Position numbers and translations under genes: made by a program. From assembly GCA_905192935.1 (NCBI GenBank), contig CAJJMX010000016.1, positions 1 to 16,208 of the forward strand: DNA of 16,208 nt, given 5' to 3'. Source of the DNA: an uncultured Mailhella sp. (GTDB taxonomy: Bacteria > Desulfobacterota > Desulfovibrionia > Desulfovibrionales > Desulfovibrionaceae). The notes under the pieces were generated by a model. It was given only the letters and a program-made list of their open reading frames with translations. It searched no databases and was not told where the DNA came from. Below, piece by piece: positions 1 through 7,096 of the stretch; position 1 is the first letter of the stretch, and each line of letters starts with the position of its first letter.

Positions 1-2
1 AC

Positions 3-743
3 GAGCAGACGATGCCTGCCGGCGCGACGGAGAGCGAAGAGAAAAAGGCCGGAGAGGCGCTGTCTCTGAACAAGGACGAGGACAGGCAGGAGAAGAAAGG
101 CTGGCTTGCTTCGCTCTTTCACGGGCATGACCATGCGGCAAGGCCTCTGGAGGTGACCGCCGCGCCTGCCGTGCCCGCATCCGGCATGGAGACGGAGCCT
201 GACAGGGCGTCGGAAAAGAAGTCCTCATCCGGGACGGATCAGCCCGGGGATGGTGAGGTCGTGGAACTTCTGGCCGAAGAGGTGCTGGTGGAGGAGAGCG
301 GCGTGCAGGAGCTCACGGAACAGGACAAGGTTGCTTCTGCCGAAGCCGTAACCGCTGCCGAAGAGATGCTCATCGAGCTTGAGCCGGAACTCATCCATGA
401 GGAAGCCGCATCCTCATCCGAATCGACGGAGAGGGAAGTTGCCGAAGGTGCGGAAGCTTCTTCTCCGGAAGGCGAGGAGGAGGAAGCCCCGGCTCCCGAG
501 CTTGAGGAGCTTCCTCTTGATGATATCACCAGAATGCTGAACGGCATATCCGACGCTCTTGTTCACAGCGACGTGCAGGCCATACGCGGGGGAGCACGGT
601 CTCTTTCCGGCATTGCCGACAGGTACGGCATGCATACTCTGGCCGATATGGCACGATGTTTCCGTGCGGCATGGGAAGAGGGCGACGTGGAAGCCGCGGC
701 GCAGATCGTGGAAGAAATGAGGGCCGAACTCTCCCGTCTGTGA
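3..743 (+). CDS. Acidic low-complexity protein with degenerate C-terminal Hpt-like domain (partial, 5' end outside window)
   Basis: The reading frame is open from the window edge. The first in-window Met is at 12, but no good ribosome binding site precedes it, so the gene probably starts upstream. Counting from that Met, residues 1-165 are a Glu/Ala/Ser/Pro-rich acidic linker without a recognisable fold. Residues ~168-243 form a helical module resembling a histidine phosphotransfer (Hpt) domain: ARSLSGIA at 195-202 sits where Hpt domains have AHxLKGxA, followed by the usual pattern (GMHTLADMARCF, then AAWEEGDVEAA). The phospho-accepting His is replaced by Arg196 and the adjacent Lys by Ser, so phosphotransfer through this domain is unlikely. 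A binding or scaffold role in a signalling protein is possible, but no function can be assigned. It is not clearly linked to the next gene, which has its own promoter. Confidence 0.6.
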   Translation, partial: EQTMPAGATESEEKKAGEALSLNKDEDRQEKKGWLASLFHGHDHAARPLEVTAAPAVPASGMETEPDRASEKKSSSGTDQPGDGEVVELLAEEVLVEESGVQELTEQDKVASAEAVTAAEEMLIELEPELIHEEAASSSESTEREVAEGAEASSPEGEEEEAPAPELEELPLDDITRMLNGISDALVHSDVQAIRGGARSLSGIADRYGMHTLADMARCFRAAWEEGDVEAAAQIVEEMRAELSRL

Positions 744-782
744 ATGTATGGGAGGAACTGCTTTTTTTCATACGTCCGGAGC

Positions 783-811
783 TTGCAAGTTTGAGGGAAT
801 GCCCTTATATT
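783..811 (+). promoter_or_regulatory. Sigma-70 type promoter for the universal stress protein gene
   Basis: TTGCAA (783-788) and TATATT (806-811) are separated by exactly 17 bp. The element lies ~54 bp before the usp start codon and downstream of the preceding stop codon. Start of transcription is expected near 818. It is the best promoter-like element in this intergenic gap. Confidence 0.55.
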
Positions 812-864
812 AAAGCCATGTTTAGGCGGCATTCCGCCTCGGACACAGAAACATAGGAGGCTAT

Positions 865-1338
865 ATGCCAAAGCTGCAGAAGATCATATGTGCGTTGGAC
901 CTTTCCGAGCACAGCAAGACAGTGGCTGAATACGCCTGCATGCTTGCCAAGGCCATGAATGCCAGCATCGTGGCCGTATACGCGGCGCCTACACTGACGC
1001 AGTACACGGGCTTCCATGTCCCGCCGAACACCATCGACAGCTTCGTGGGTGAAATCGTTTCCGGTGCGGAAAAGGCCATGGCCCAGTTCGTGTCCGAAAA
1101 CTTCGAAGGTGTGGAGACCAAGGCTGAAGTCGTGGTCGGCTACGCCGCCGAGGAAATTCTTGAAATCGCTGCCAAGGAAGACGCCGACCTCATCGTCATG
1201 GGCACCCATGGCCGCAAGGGCATCGACCGCATTCTCTTCGGCTCCGTCGCTGAAAGAGTCGTCAAGAATTCCCATCTGCCTGTCCTTACCATTCGTCCTT
1301 CCGATAACTACACCGGCGGCGCGATGTACAAGGATTAA
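865..1338 (+). CDS. Universal stress protein, UspA family (ATP-binding type)
   Basis: This 157-residue protein is the normal length of a single-domain Usp. It begins with the typical strand (KIICALDLSEHS) and carries the complete nucleotide-binding signature G-2X-G-9X-G-S at residues 113-127 (GTHG, then GS after nine residues), followed by the terminal strand LPVLTIRP. The signature places it in the ATP-binding MJ0577/UspFG-like class rather than the non-binding UspA class. Such cytoplasmic proteins accumulate under starvation or respiratory and oxidative stress; the client process here is unknown. The start is fixed by AGGAGG at 855-860, four bases before the ATG. It appears monocistronic: its own promoter at 783-811 and a strong terminator at 1361-1406. 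Confidence 0.93.
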   Translation: MPKLQKIICALDLSEHSKTVAEYACMLAKAMNASIVAVYAAPTLTQYTGFHVPPNTIDSFVGEIVSGAEKAMAQFVSENFEGVETKAEVVVGYAAEEILEIAAKEDADLIVMGTHGRKGIDRILFGSVAERVVKNSHLPVLTIRPSDNYTGGAMYKD

Positions 1339-1360
1339 CGCTTTTTCATGAACAGAAACA

Positions 1361-1406
1361 GGGCTTTCCTTTTTACGGCATCGTCCGGGAGAGGAAAGCC
1401 CTTTTT
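1361..1406 (+). terminator. Intrinsic terminator of the usp gene
   Basis: GGGCTTTCC (1361-1369) pairs perfectly with GGAAAGCCC (1393-1401) and is followed by TTTTT. The loop is 23 nt and could fold further. The element separates usp from hisC, which begins only 30 bp after the U-tract with no obvious promoter between, so hisC may depend partly on read-through or on an unrecognised promoter. Confidence 0.8.
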
Positions 1407-1435
1407 ATTGCCCGTTTCATAAGCAAGGACTCGCC

Positions 1436-2554
1436 ATGACTCTTCCCTTCACTTCGTTCAATGATGTGCGCCCCGAAGTGGCGACTTTCGAATCCTACGA
1501 ACCCGGTCTCAGCATCGCGGAAATCGCCGAGCGTTTCGGTCTTTCCCGCGTCGTCAAGATGGCCAGCAACGAAAATCCGCTGGGCGTGTCGCCCCGGGTG
1601 AGCAAGGTCATCGCGGACTGCGCCGGGGAGGCCTTCCGTTATCCGCAGTCGGGCAACCCGCGGCTGGTGAAGGCTCTTGCGTCCTTCTACGGCGTGGACC
1701 CGAAGCGCATTTTCGTGGGCAACGGTTCCGACGAAGTCATCGACCTTCTGTTCCGCGTGCGCGCCGTGCCGGGCGTGCACAACGCCGTGGTGTTCCGTCC
1801 CTGCTTCGGCCTGTATCCCACGCAGGCGAAAATGGCGGGCGTGGAGCTGCGTCAGGCTCCCTTGAATCCCGACTTTACCTTTGATTTCCCCGGTCTGCTC
1901 AAGCTCGTGGATGAAAATACCACGCTTGTCATCGTCACCTCTCCGGACAATCCTTCGGGACGCGTCGCTTCTCCGGACGAGCTCGAAAAACTGGCCCGCG
2001 CGCTGCCTCCGGCCTGTCTTCTGGTGGTGGACGAGGCCTACATCGAATTCGCCGGTCCCGAACACTCCGTCATGTCCAGGCTCTCCGAGCTGCCCAACGT
2101 GGCCGTCATGCGCACCTTCTCCAAGGTGTACGGACTTGCCGGTCTCCGCATAGGCTATGCCGTGCTGCCTCCCGTCATCGCCGACTACATGTGGCGTGTG
2201 CGTCTGCCGTTCTCGCTCAACATCCTGGCGGAAGAAGCGGCGCTTGCCGCACTGGCCGACTCGGAATTCCGCGAAAGCACCATCGCCCTCGTGAAGCGCG
2301 GCCGTGCGCAGCTCACGGAAGGCCTGCGCGCCCTGGGCTGCGAGGTGACGCCCAGCCGGTCGAACTTCATCATGTTCCGTCTGCCGGAAGGCTCCATGGA
2401 TGCGAAGACCCTGCACGGCGAACTTCTGAAGCGCGGAGTCATCATCCGTGCCCTCGGCAGCTATCATCTGCCGGACAGGCTCCGTGTGAGCGTGGGCACC
2501 GATGAGGAAAACGAGCTTTTCCTGCGTCTCGTGCGCGAAATCCTGGGAGCGTAG
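1436..2554 (+). CDS. hisC: Histidinol-phosphate aminotransferase
   Basis: A 372-residue class I/II PLP-dependent aminotransferase catalysing the glutamate-dependent transamination of imidazole acetol-phosphate to histidinol phosphate in histidine biosynthesis (cytoplasmic, normally a homodimer). Visible landmarks: SNENPLG at 44-50 in the substrate-binding N-terminus; GNGSDE at 95-100 for cofactor phosphate; SPDNPSG at 169-175 with the PLP-contacting Asn172; VDEAYIEF at 198-205 with Asp199 and Tyr202; and the Schiff-base lysine K230 in FSKVYGLAGLRIGY. The C-terminal LRVSVGT holds the expected carboxylate-binding Arg. Length is typical. AAGGA at 1425-1429 supports the start. The stop lies two bases before cmk, so the two are co-transcribed; no other his gene is in the window. 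Paralogues acting on aromatic amino acids share this fold, so specificity is inferred from family resemblance. Confidence 0.93.
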   Translation: MTLPFTSFNDVRPEVATFESYEPGLSIAEIAERFGLSRVVKMASNENPLGVSPRVSKVIADCAGEAFRYPQSGNPRLVKALASFYGVDPKRIFVGNGSDEVIDLLFRVRAVPGVHNAVVFRPCFGLYPTQAKMAGVELRQAPLNPDFTFDFPGLLKLVDENTTLVIVTSPDNPSGRVASPDELEKLARALPPACLLVVDEAYIEFAGPEHSVMSRLSELPNVAVMRTFSKVYGLAGLRIGYAVLPPVIADYMWRVRLPFSLNILAEEAALAALADSEFRESTIALVKRGRAQLTEGLRALGCEVTPSRSNFIMFRLPEGSMDAKTLHGELLKRGVIIRALGSYHLPDRLRVSVGTDEENELFLRLVREILGA

Positions 2555-2556
2555 TC

Positions 2557-3600
2557 ATGGCAGAGTCCCGTTACGGCGTCATCACCATGGACGGCCCCGC
2601 CGGAGTGGGGAAGAGCACGCTGGCCCGTCGTCTGGCCGCGGAACTCGGCATTGCCTATCTCGACACGGGAGCCATGTACCGCACGCTCGGGCTGCGTCTC
2701 GGCGCCGGGGCCGCGGATCTGGACGAAGAGAGACTGCGCGCACGATGCCGGGAGTATCGTTTTTCCCTGGAAGCCGGAGCGGACGGCGGAGCTCCGCAGC
2801 TTTTCTGCAACGGGGAACTTGTAGGGCAGGAAATACGCACGGAAAGGGCGGGGCGTCTTGCCTCTCTTGTGGCCCGTCTGCCCGTGCTGCGCGAGGAGCT
2901 TCAGCGCGCGCAGCGTTCTCTCGGTGAAGGTAGCTCCCTGGTCGCCGAGGGGCGCGACATGGGAACCAAGGTCTTTCCTCTTGCCCGGCACAAGTTCTTT
3001 CTGGACGCCCGTCCCGAAGTCCGCGCAAAGCGCCGCTATCTGGAGCTTGAGGCCAAGGGAACCCTGAACGGTGCCTCGCTGGAGGATATTCTGCGCGGCA
3101 TCGAGGAGCGCGACGCGCAGGATCGGGGCAGAGCGGTCGATCCGCTTCGTCCCGCGGACGACGCCATCATCGTCGACACCTCCGATCTGGATCTCGACGG
3201 CGTTCTTCAGGTCATTCTGGATGCCGTCAGGGCGAAGGGGACGGAGGAGAGCGTCGCAGAGGCTTCCACGGTGTGCGCACGGGCGTGTGCGCAGGTTTCC
3301 GCCGCCGCGTCTGCCCGGCTGAGCACTGAAGAAGGTTCGGCGGCTTGCGATGCGGCCCGTGAGGACGGTCTTGCGGCCGCCGCGGCCGTGGCGGAAAGAC
3401 ACGGCGTGACAGCCTCCGTCAGCGTTTCGTGCGTGGCAAGAGGCGACGGGCTCGTTGCCGAGGCCTTCGTGGAAAAGGGACCGTTTGCCCGCGCGCTTGC
3501 GCTTTCTGCGGCGCAGACGGCGCTGGCGTCCCTTCTGGAAGCTCTCTGTGAAGAGGCCGTCGTCAGCGCCTCGCTTGCGCACGATGAACGCGGAAGATGA
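2557..3600 (+). CDS. cmk: Cytidylate kinase with an uncharacterised C-terminal extension
   Basis: Residues 1-228 are a complete cytidylate kinase, which phosphorylates CMP and dCMP with ATP. The P-loop is GPAGVGKST (13-21); the nucleotide-specificity segment is DTGAMYR (36-42); EGRDMGT (131-137) is the conserved GRDxGT; the lid arginines lie in ERDAQDRGR (184-192); and RPADDAIIVDTS (198-209) closes the core. Bacterial Cmk usually ends about here (~220-230 residues). This protein continues 119 residues (3241-3597), rich in Ala and with five Cys, and the codon use stays coding-like. The extension matches no domain I can name with confidence. Its middle reads helix, strand (VTASVSVSCVA), strand, helix, loosely reminiscent of the GlcG/HbpS pattern, which is only a hint. 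Start: GGGAG at 2545-2549, inside the end of hisC. A 57-bp gap leads to ispE. Confidence 0.92.
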   Translation: MAESRYGVITMDGPAGVGKSTLARRLAAELGIAYLDTGAMYRTLGLRLGAGAADLDEERLRARCREYRFSLEAGADGGAPQLFCNGELVGQEIRTERAGRLASLVARLPVLREELQRAQRSLGEGSSLVAEGRDMGTKVFPLARHKFFLDARPEVRAKRRYLELEAKGTLNGASLEDILRGIEERDAQDRGRAVDPLRPADDAIIVDTSDLDLDGVLQVILDAVRAKGTEESVAEASTVCARACAQVSAAASARLSTEEGSAACDAAREDGLAAAAAVAERHGVTASVSVSCVARGDGLVAEAFVEKGPFARALALSAAQTALASLLEALCEEAVVSASLAHDERGR

Positions 3601-3657
3601 GAGGACGGAAGACTCTTCCCTGCGGGAGAGTGGCGCGCAAAACGTTTCGGAGCGGAC

Positions 3658-4557
3658 ATGAATCACGACACGACGTCCTGTTTTCCGGCTTGTCACGGGT
3701 CGGAAGAAACCGTGTACGCCTGCGGCAAGATCAATCTTTTTCTTTTCATCACGGGTATTCTTCCGAGCGGCTATCATGAGCTGAAAACGCTGTTTCTGCC
3801 CCTGACGGAACCGAGGGACGAGCTTGTGTTCCGGCCTGCGGCAGGAGAGGGCGGACTCAGGGTGTGCTGCGACGTTGAGGGCATAGATCCGGAGCGCAAC
3901 ACGCTGACCCGGGCCTATGATCTGTACGCGCAGGCCTCGGGCTTCGCTCCGGCCGTGGATGTGAAGCTCATCAAGGGCATCCCGCACGGTGCGGGCCTCG
4001 GCGGAGGAAGCTCCGACGCGGCCTGCGTGCTGCGCTGGCTTCAGCGTCATGCGCCGCAGCCTCTGCCGGAGAAGGAGCTCTACGCGCTCGCCGCCCGGGT
4101 GGGAGCCGACGTTCCTTTCTTTCTGCTGAACCGTCCCTGTCTTGCCGAAGGCATCGGTGAAAGGCTCTCTCCCGTGGAAAGCGGTGTGGAAGGCTTCAGC
4201 TGCCTTTTGCTCTGTCCGCCCGTCAGGGTGAACACGGCATGGGCCTATGCGGCGTGGGACAAAGAAAGAGCGTCATTTTCCTTGACAGAGAAAACGAAGG
4301 CAGATAAAAATAACCGTTCAAGTTGCCAGTCATTCTATGGCATGAACGACTTTGAGCCTGTGATTTTCGCGGCCCATCCTTCTCTTGCGGCGTTGAAGGC
4401 GCGGCTTCTGAAAGAGGGAGCGGACATCGCGGGCATGAGCGGAAGCGGTTCGACGCTGTTCGGACTTTTTCGCGATTCCGGGCGTGCGGCACAGGCCGCC
4501 GCAGTGCTGCGGGACCAGAAAGAGTCCGCGGAAGTGTTCGGCCCTTTCCTTGTTTGA
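3658..4557 (+). CDS. ispE: 4-diphosphocytidyl-2-C-methyl-D-erythritol kinase
   Basis: A GHMP-family kinase of 299 residues acting in the non-mevalonate (MEP) isoprenoid pathway, where it phosphorylates the 2-hydroxyl of CDP-methylerythritol. It shows the N-terminal KINLFL motif (24-29, catalytic-lysine region), His40 in GYHEL, the glycine-rich ATP loop IPHGAGLGGGSSDAA (108-122), the catalytic Asp151 in GADVPFF, and the third GHMP motif GMSGSGSTLFGLF (259-271). A hydrophilic, less GC-rich insert around residues 198-225 precedes the FEPV segment; its DNA also contains a promoter-like element. The start at 3658 is supported by GGAG at 3649-3652. The first ~18 residues before the conserved core are poorly conserved, so a later start cannot be excluded. 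It shares a transcription unit with cmk upstream and the tRNA-Gln/prs segment downstream. Confidence 0.93.
   Translation: MNHDTTSCFPACHGSEETVYACGKINLFLFITGILPSGYHELKTLFLPLTEPRDELVFRPAAGEGGLRVCCDVEGIDPERNTLTRAYDLYAQASGFAPAVDVKLIKGIPHGAGLGGGSSDAACVLRWLQRHAPQPLPEKELYALAARVGADVPFFLLNRPCLAEGIGERLSPVESGVEGFSCLLLCPPVRVNTAWAYAAWDKERASFSLTEKTKADKNNRSSCQSFYGMNDFEPVIFAAHPSLAALKARLLKEGADIAGMSGSGSTLFGLFRDSGRAAQAAAVLRDQKESAEVFGPFLV
4282..4310 (+). promoter_or_regulatory. Candidate internal promoter in the 3' part of ispE
   Basis: A perfect -35 hexamer TTGACA (4282-4287) is followed after 17 bp by TAAAAA (4305-4310), a 4/6 match to the -10 consensus, in a local AT-rich patch. It would start transcription near 4317 and drive tRNA-Gln and prs independently of hisC. 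It lies inside coding sequence, so chance occurrence is a real possibility. Confidence 0.35.
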
Positions 4558-4580
4558 GTCGTTGTGTCGACTGGGCATGG

Positions 4581-4655
4581 TGGGGTGTCGCCAAGCGGTA
4601 AGGCAGCGGGTTTTGGGTCCGCTATTCGCAGGTTCAAGTCCTGCCGCCCCAGCCA
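4581..4655 (+). tRNA. tRNA-Gln (anticodon TTG)
   Basis: A complete cloverleaf can be folded by eye. Acceptor TGGGGTG (4581-4587) pairs with CGCCCCA (4645-4651), with one G-T pair. The anticodon stem GCGGG/TCCGC (4606-4610/4618-4622) encloses the loop TTTTGGG with anticodon TTG at 4613-4615. The T arm is GCAGG-TTCAAGT-CCTGC. Discriminator G and the CCA end (4653-4655) are encoded. The gene sits 23 bp after ispE and 81 bp before prs on the same strand with no terminator between, so it is probably processed from a longer mRNA. Confidence 0.95.
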
Positions 4656-4736
4656 ATTGTCGTTTGTTTCGGCTTCGCCTGGTGGCGGCGCCGCCTTTGT
4701 ATCTCGGGATACTTTACTCAGGAAGGGCATGTTCCT

Positions 4737-5672
4737 ATGTACGGCGACCTCAAAATTCTCACGGGTACGGCCAATCCACAGCTGGCCATGGACATTTGCG
4801 ACCACCTCGGCTGCTCCCTCACACCGGCGCTCTGCACCACGTTCAGCGACGGAGAGCTGCGCGTTGAAATCGGCGCCAGCGTGCGCGGGCACGATGTGTT
4901 CGTCATTCAGTCCACCTGCGCTCCGGCCAACAAGTCCCTCATGGAACTGTGCCTCATCCTCGATGCCCTGAAGCGCGCCAGCGCCGGCCGCATCACGGCC
5001 GTCATTCCCTATTTCGGCTACGCCCGTCAGGACCGCAAGGTCAGCCCCCGCGCTCCCATCAGCGCCAAGCTCGTTTCCGATTTTCTCACCGTGGCCGGCG
5101 CCCAGCGCATCGTTACGGTGGACCTCCATGCCGGTCAGATCCAGGGCTTCTTCAACTGCCCTGTGGACAACCTGTACGCCCGTCCGGTGCTGCTGAAGAA
5201 GCTCAGCGCCCTTTCCGGCGACATCGTCATGGTTTCCCCCGACGCCGGCGGCGTGGAACGTGCCCGTTCCTTCGCCAAGAAGATGGACGCCAGCCTTGCC
5301 GTCATCGACAAGCGCCGTGACCGTCCCAATCAGGTGGCGGAAATGCACATCGTCGGCGATGTTGCCGGCAAGACCGCCGTGCTCGTGGACGACATGATCG
5401 ATACCGCGGGCACCATCTGCACGGCAGCCAACATTCTCATGGAAGGCGGCGCCAAGGAAGTGTACGCCTGCGCTACGCACGCCGTGCTTTCCGGCCCGGC
5501 CTGCGACCGCCTCAATGACTCCCCCTTCAAGGAAGTCATCGTGACCGACACCATTCCGCTCGGCGACCATGCCGCCCAGTGTGAAAAGCTCCGCGTGGCT
5601 TCCGTTGCCGGAGTTCTGGCCAAGAGTATCCGCAATATTCACGACGGTTCTTCTGTTAGCGCCCTGTTCTAG
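4737..5672 (+). CDS. prs: Ribose-phosphate pyrophosphokinase (PRPP synthetase)
   Basis: A class I PRPP synthetase of 311 residues, converting ribose 5-phosphate and ATP into PRPP, the precursor of purines, pyrimidines, NAD, histidine and tryptophan. Landmarks: FSDGE (36-40) in the ATP region; the flexible catalytic loop PYFGYARQDRK (91-101); VDLHAGQIQGFF (128-139) with His131; VSPDAGG (166-172); KRRDRPN (192-198) with catalytic Lys/Arg; and the PRPP-binding loop VDDMIDTAGT (217-226). Length is typical. GGAAGGG at 4721-4727 supports the start; the earlier ATG at 4729 is out of frame. Its position between tRNA-Gln and rplY, downstream of hisC, places PRPP supply in the same unit as one of its consuming pathways, though this may be only inherited gene order. 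Confidence 0.96.
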   Translation: MYGDLKILTGTANPQLAMDICDHLGCSLTPALCTTFSDGELRVEIGASVRGHDVFVIQSTCAPANKSLMELCLILDALKRASAGRITAVIPYFGYARQDRKVSPRAPISAKLVSDFLTVAGAQRIVTVDLHAGQIQGFFNCPVDNLYARPVLLKKLSALSGDIVMVSPDAGGVERARSFAKKMDASLAVIDKRRDRPNQVAEMHIVGDVAGKTAVLVDDMIDTAGTICTAANILMEGGAKEVYACATHAVLSGPACDRLNDSPFKEVIVTDTIPLGDHAAQCEKLRVASVAGVLAKSIRNIHDGSSVSALF

Positions 5673-5673
5673 T

Positions 5674-5718
5674 CGGGGCATTGAAGACGATATATCGCGC
5701 CGCGCCCCGTTCGACGGG
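5674..5718 (+). promoter_or_regulatory. Stem-loop leader between prs and rplY
   Basis: In the 71-bp gap CGGGGC (5674-5679) can pair with GCCCCG (5704-5709). The latter overlaps a second possible hairpin, CCCGT-TCG-ACGGG (5706-5718), so the two are mutually exclusive. Neither is followed by a U-tract, so this is not a terminator. It could influence L25 translation or mRNA processing; that is only a suggestion. Confidence 0.25.
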
Positions 5719-5743
5719 AGACGGCCCATAAGGAGAAAGCATC

Positions 5744-6334
5744 ATGTCCGAACTGAAAACTCTTTCTGTGAAGAAGCGTACCGCTTTCGGCAAAGGCGCC
5801 AACCGCCGCCTGCGTACCGAAGATCTGGTGCCCGGCGTGTACTACACTGCCGACGGTCAGAATATCGCCGTTCAGATGGCTGAACTGCCTCTTACCAAGA
5901 TTTACGAACAGGTCGGCCGCACCAACGTCTTCCAGCTCGAAATCGAAGACGAGAACGGCAACAAGACCCTGCATCCCGTGTTCGTGTGGGACGCTCAGTA
6001 CTCCCCTGTGAAGAACACCTTCACCCATGTCGACTTCTTCGGCGTTGATCTCGACAAGGAAATCAAGGTCAAGGTGCAGGTGGAATACGTCGGCACCCCC
6101 AAGGGCGTGAAGATGGGCGGCACCATGGAAACCTACCGCGACGAAGTGGTTCTTTCCGCCAAGCCTGCCGATATGCCCCGCAAGGTCAACCTCGATGTTT
6201 CCGGCCTGGAAATCAACCAGAGCATCCGCGTGTCCAACATGCCTCTTCCTGAAGGCGTGAAGGCCGTGTACAAGTCCGACTTCACCATGGTCGCCGTGTT
6301 CATGGAAGGCGCCGAGGAAGCTCCCGCCGAATAA
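5744..6334 (+). CDS. rplY: 50S ribosomal protein L25 / general stress protein Ctc
   Basis: A 196-residue long-form (CTC/TL5-type) L25. The N-terminal ~95 residues are the 5S rRNA-binding domain, beginning with the typical KTLSVKKRTAFGKGANRRLR and containing PVFVWDAQYSPVKNTFTHVDFF at its end. The remainder is the beta-rich TL5 domain (KVKVQVEYVGTPKGVKMGG through a DVSGLEINQSIRVSN-like segment) that is absent from short E. coli-type L25. It sits in the large subunit's central protuberance. A strong Shine-Dalgarno sequence, TAAGGAG (5729-5735), fixes the start. The prs-rplY pairing is a common bacterial arrangement, often followed by pth; here a terminator follows instead. Confidence 0.95.
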   Translation: MSELKTLSVKKRTAFGKGANRRLRTEDLVPGVYYTADGQNIAVQMAELPLTKIYEQVGRTNVFQLEIEDENGNKTLHPVFVWDAQYSPVKNTFTHVDFFGVDLDKEIKVKVQVEYVGTPKGVKMGGTMETYRDEVVLSAKPADMPRKVNLDVSGLEINQSIRVSNMPLPEGVKAVYKSDFTMVAVFMEGAEEAPAE

Positions 6335-6368
6335 TGGCGTGAGACGAGTCTGAACTTTCGGGCCGGGA
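6335..6368 (+). repeat. Imperfect direct repeat, copy 1 (before ruvC)
   Basis: This 34-bp stretch right after the rplY stop resembles the 30-bp stretch at 7097-7126. Both begin TGGCG, contain GAGA and share CTGAACTTTCGG(G)CCGGGA with a one-base indel. In this copy the right end forms the left arm of the rplY terminator. The pair brackets ruvC. Confidence 0.4.
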
Positions 6369-6396
6369 CAGATTTTCTGCCCCGGCCTTTTCTTTT
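6361..6396 (+). terminator. Intrinsic terminator after rplY
   Basis: GGCCGGG (6361-6367) pairs with CCCGGCC (6381-6387). Inside, CAGA can pair with TCTG after one mismatch. The run TTTTCTTTT follows. This closes the hisC-to-rplY unit; ruvC starts 12 bp later. Confidence 0.85.
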
Positions 6397-6408
6397 CACG
6401 AGTCGAGC

Positions 6409-6924
6409 ATGATTTCTTCCTCCGATTCTGCCGTCACCGTTCTGGGCATAGATCCCGGCTCCAACGTCACCGGCTGGGGCGTGGTGCGCGAATCTTCCGG
6501 CAGACTTGAGCTTCTGGCCAACGGCGTGCTGCGCGTGAAGGGAAATTCCTTTCCCGACAGGCTGGCCTTCATCTATCACGGACTGCATGACATCATCGAA
6601 GAGTTCCGGCCGCAGGAGGCCGGCGTGGAACAGGTGTTTGCGGCCAAGAACGTCATGTCCACCATCAAGCTGGCGCAGGCCCGCGGAGCGGCCATAGCAG
6701 CCTGTGCCTCGTTCCGTCTTTCGGTGCAGGACTATGAGCCCACGCTGGTGAAAAAAACGCTGGTGGGCACGGGACGTGCCGACAAGGAACAGGTGGCCTT
6801 CATGGTGGCACGTCTTCTGGGGCGTGCGCACATAGACGGACCTCTGGACACCACGGACGCCCTTGCCATAGCGGTCTGCCATCTCACGCTGCGCCGGTTC
6901 CGCAGGCTTGAGAGCCTGGCCTGA
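6409..6924 (+). CDS. ruvC: Crossover junction endodeoxyribonuclease RuvC
   Basis: A 171-residue Holliday junction resolvase that cleaves four-way DNA junctions symmetrically during recombinational repair. All four acidic catalytic residues are present with E. coli-like spacing: Asp15 (GIDPGS), Glu74 (VEQVF), Asp147 and Asp150 (LDTTDALA). The 59-residue distance between the first two matches the E. coli enzyme, as does the three-residue gap between the last two. The basic C-terminal helix RRFRRLE is typical. The start at 6409 is the first Met but has only a weak GAG-type ribosome binding site, and the gene begins 12 bp after the rplY terminator, so its transcription source is unclear. The usual partners ruvA and ruvB are not adjacent. 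A GC-rich hairpin (6930-6945) without U-tract follows. Confidence 0.95.
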   Translation: MISSSDSAVTVLGIDPGSNVTGWGVVRESSGRLELLANGVLRVKGNSFPDRLAFIYHGLHDIIEEFRPQEAGVEQVFAAKNVMSTIKLAQARGAAIAACASFRLSVQDYEPTLVKKTLVGTGRADKEQVAFMVARLLGRAHIDGPLDTTDALAIAVCHLTLRRFRRLESLA

Positions 6925-7096
6925 ACGCTTTCCGCCGTTGCGGAACAGGGCGTCACACGTTGCGTCACTCGCCGGAAGGGGAGCGTAGTCTCTCCTCGTG
7001 CGCCGACGCCGTCCGCAGATGCAAAGCCTGCTCTTTCTCCCTGCCTTTCCCGAGAGGCGTGCCTGTGATGGGCGTCGATGCAGTTGTTTTGAACTG

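Noticed and set aside
2464..4050. Long minus-strand open frame antisense to cmk and ispE
   Set aside because: Composition is Arg/His/Gly-rich as expected for the complement of GC-rich genes, and it contains no recognisable domain, while the plus strand encodes two clear enzymes.
4335..5729. Long minus-strand open frame (464 codons) antisense to prs, the tRNA and the end of ispE
   Set aside because: It is the mirror of GC-rich coding sequence, runs through the tRNA gene, and is antisense to prs with all its catalytic motifs. No motif or ribosome binding site supports it.
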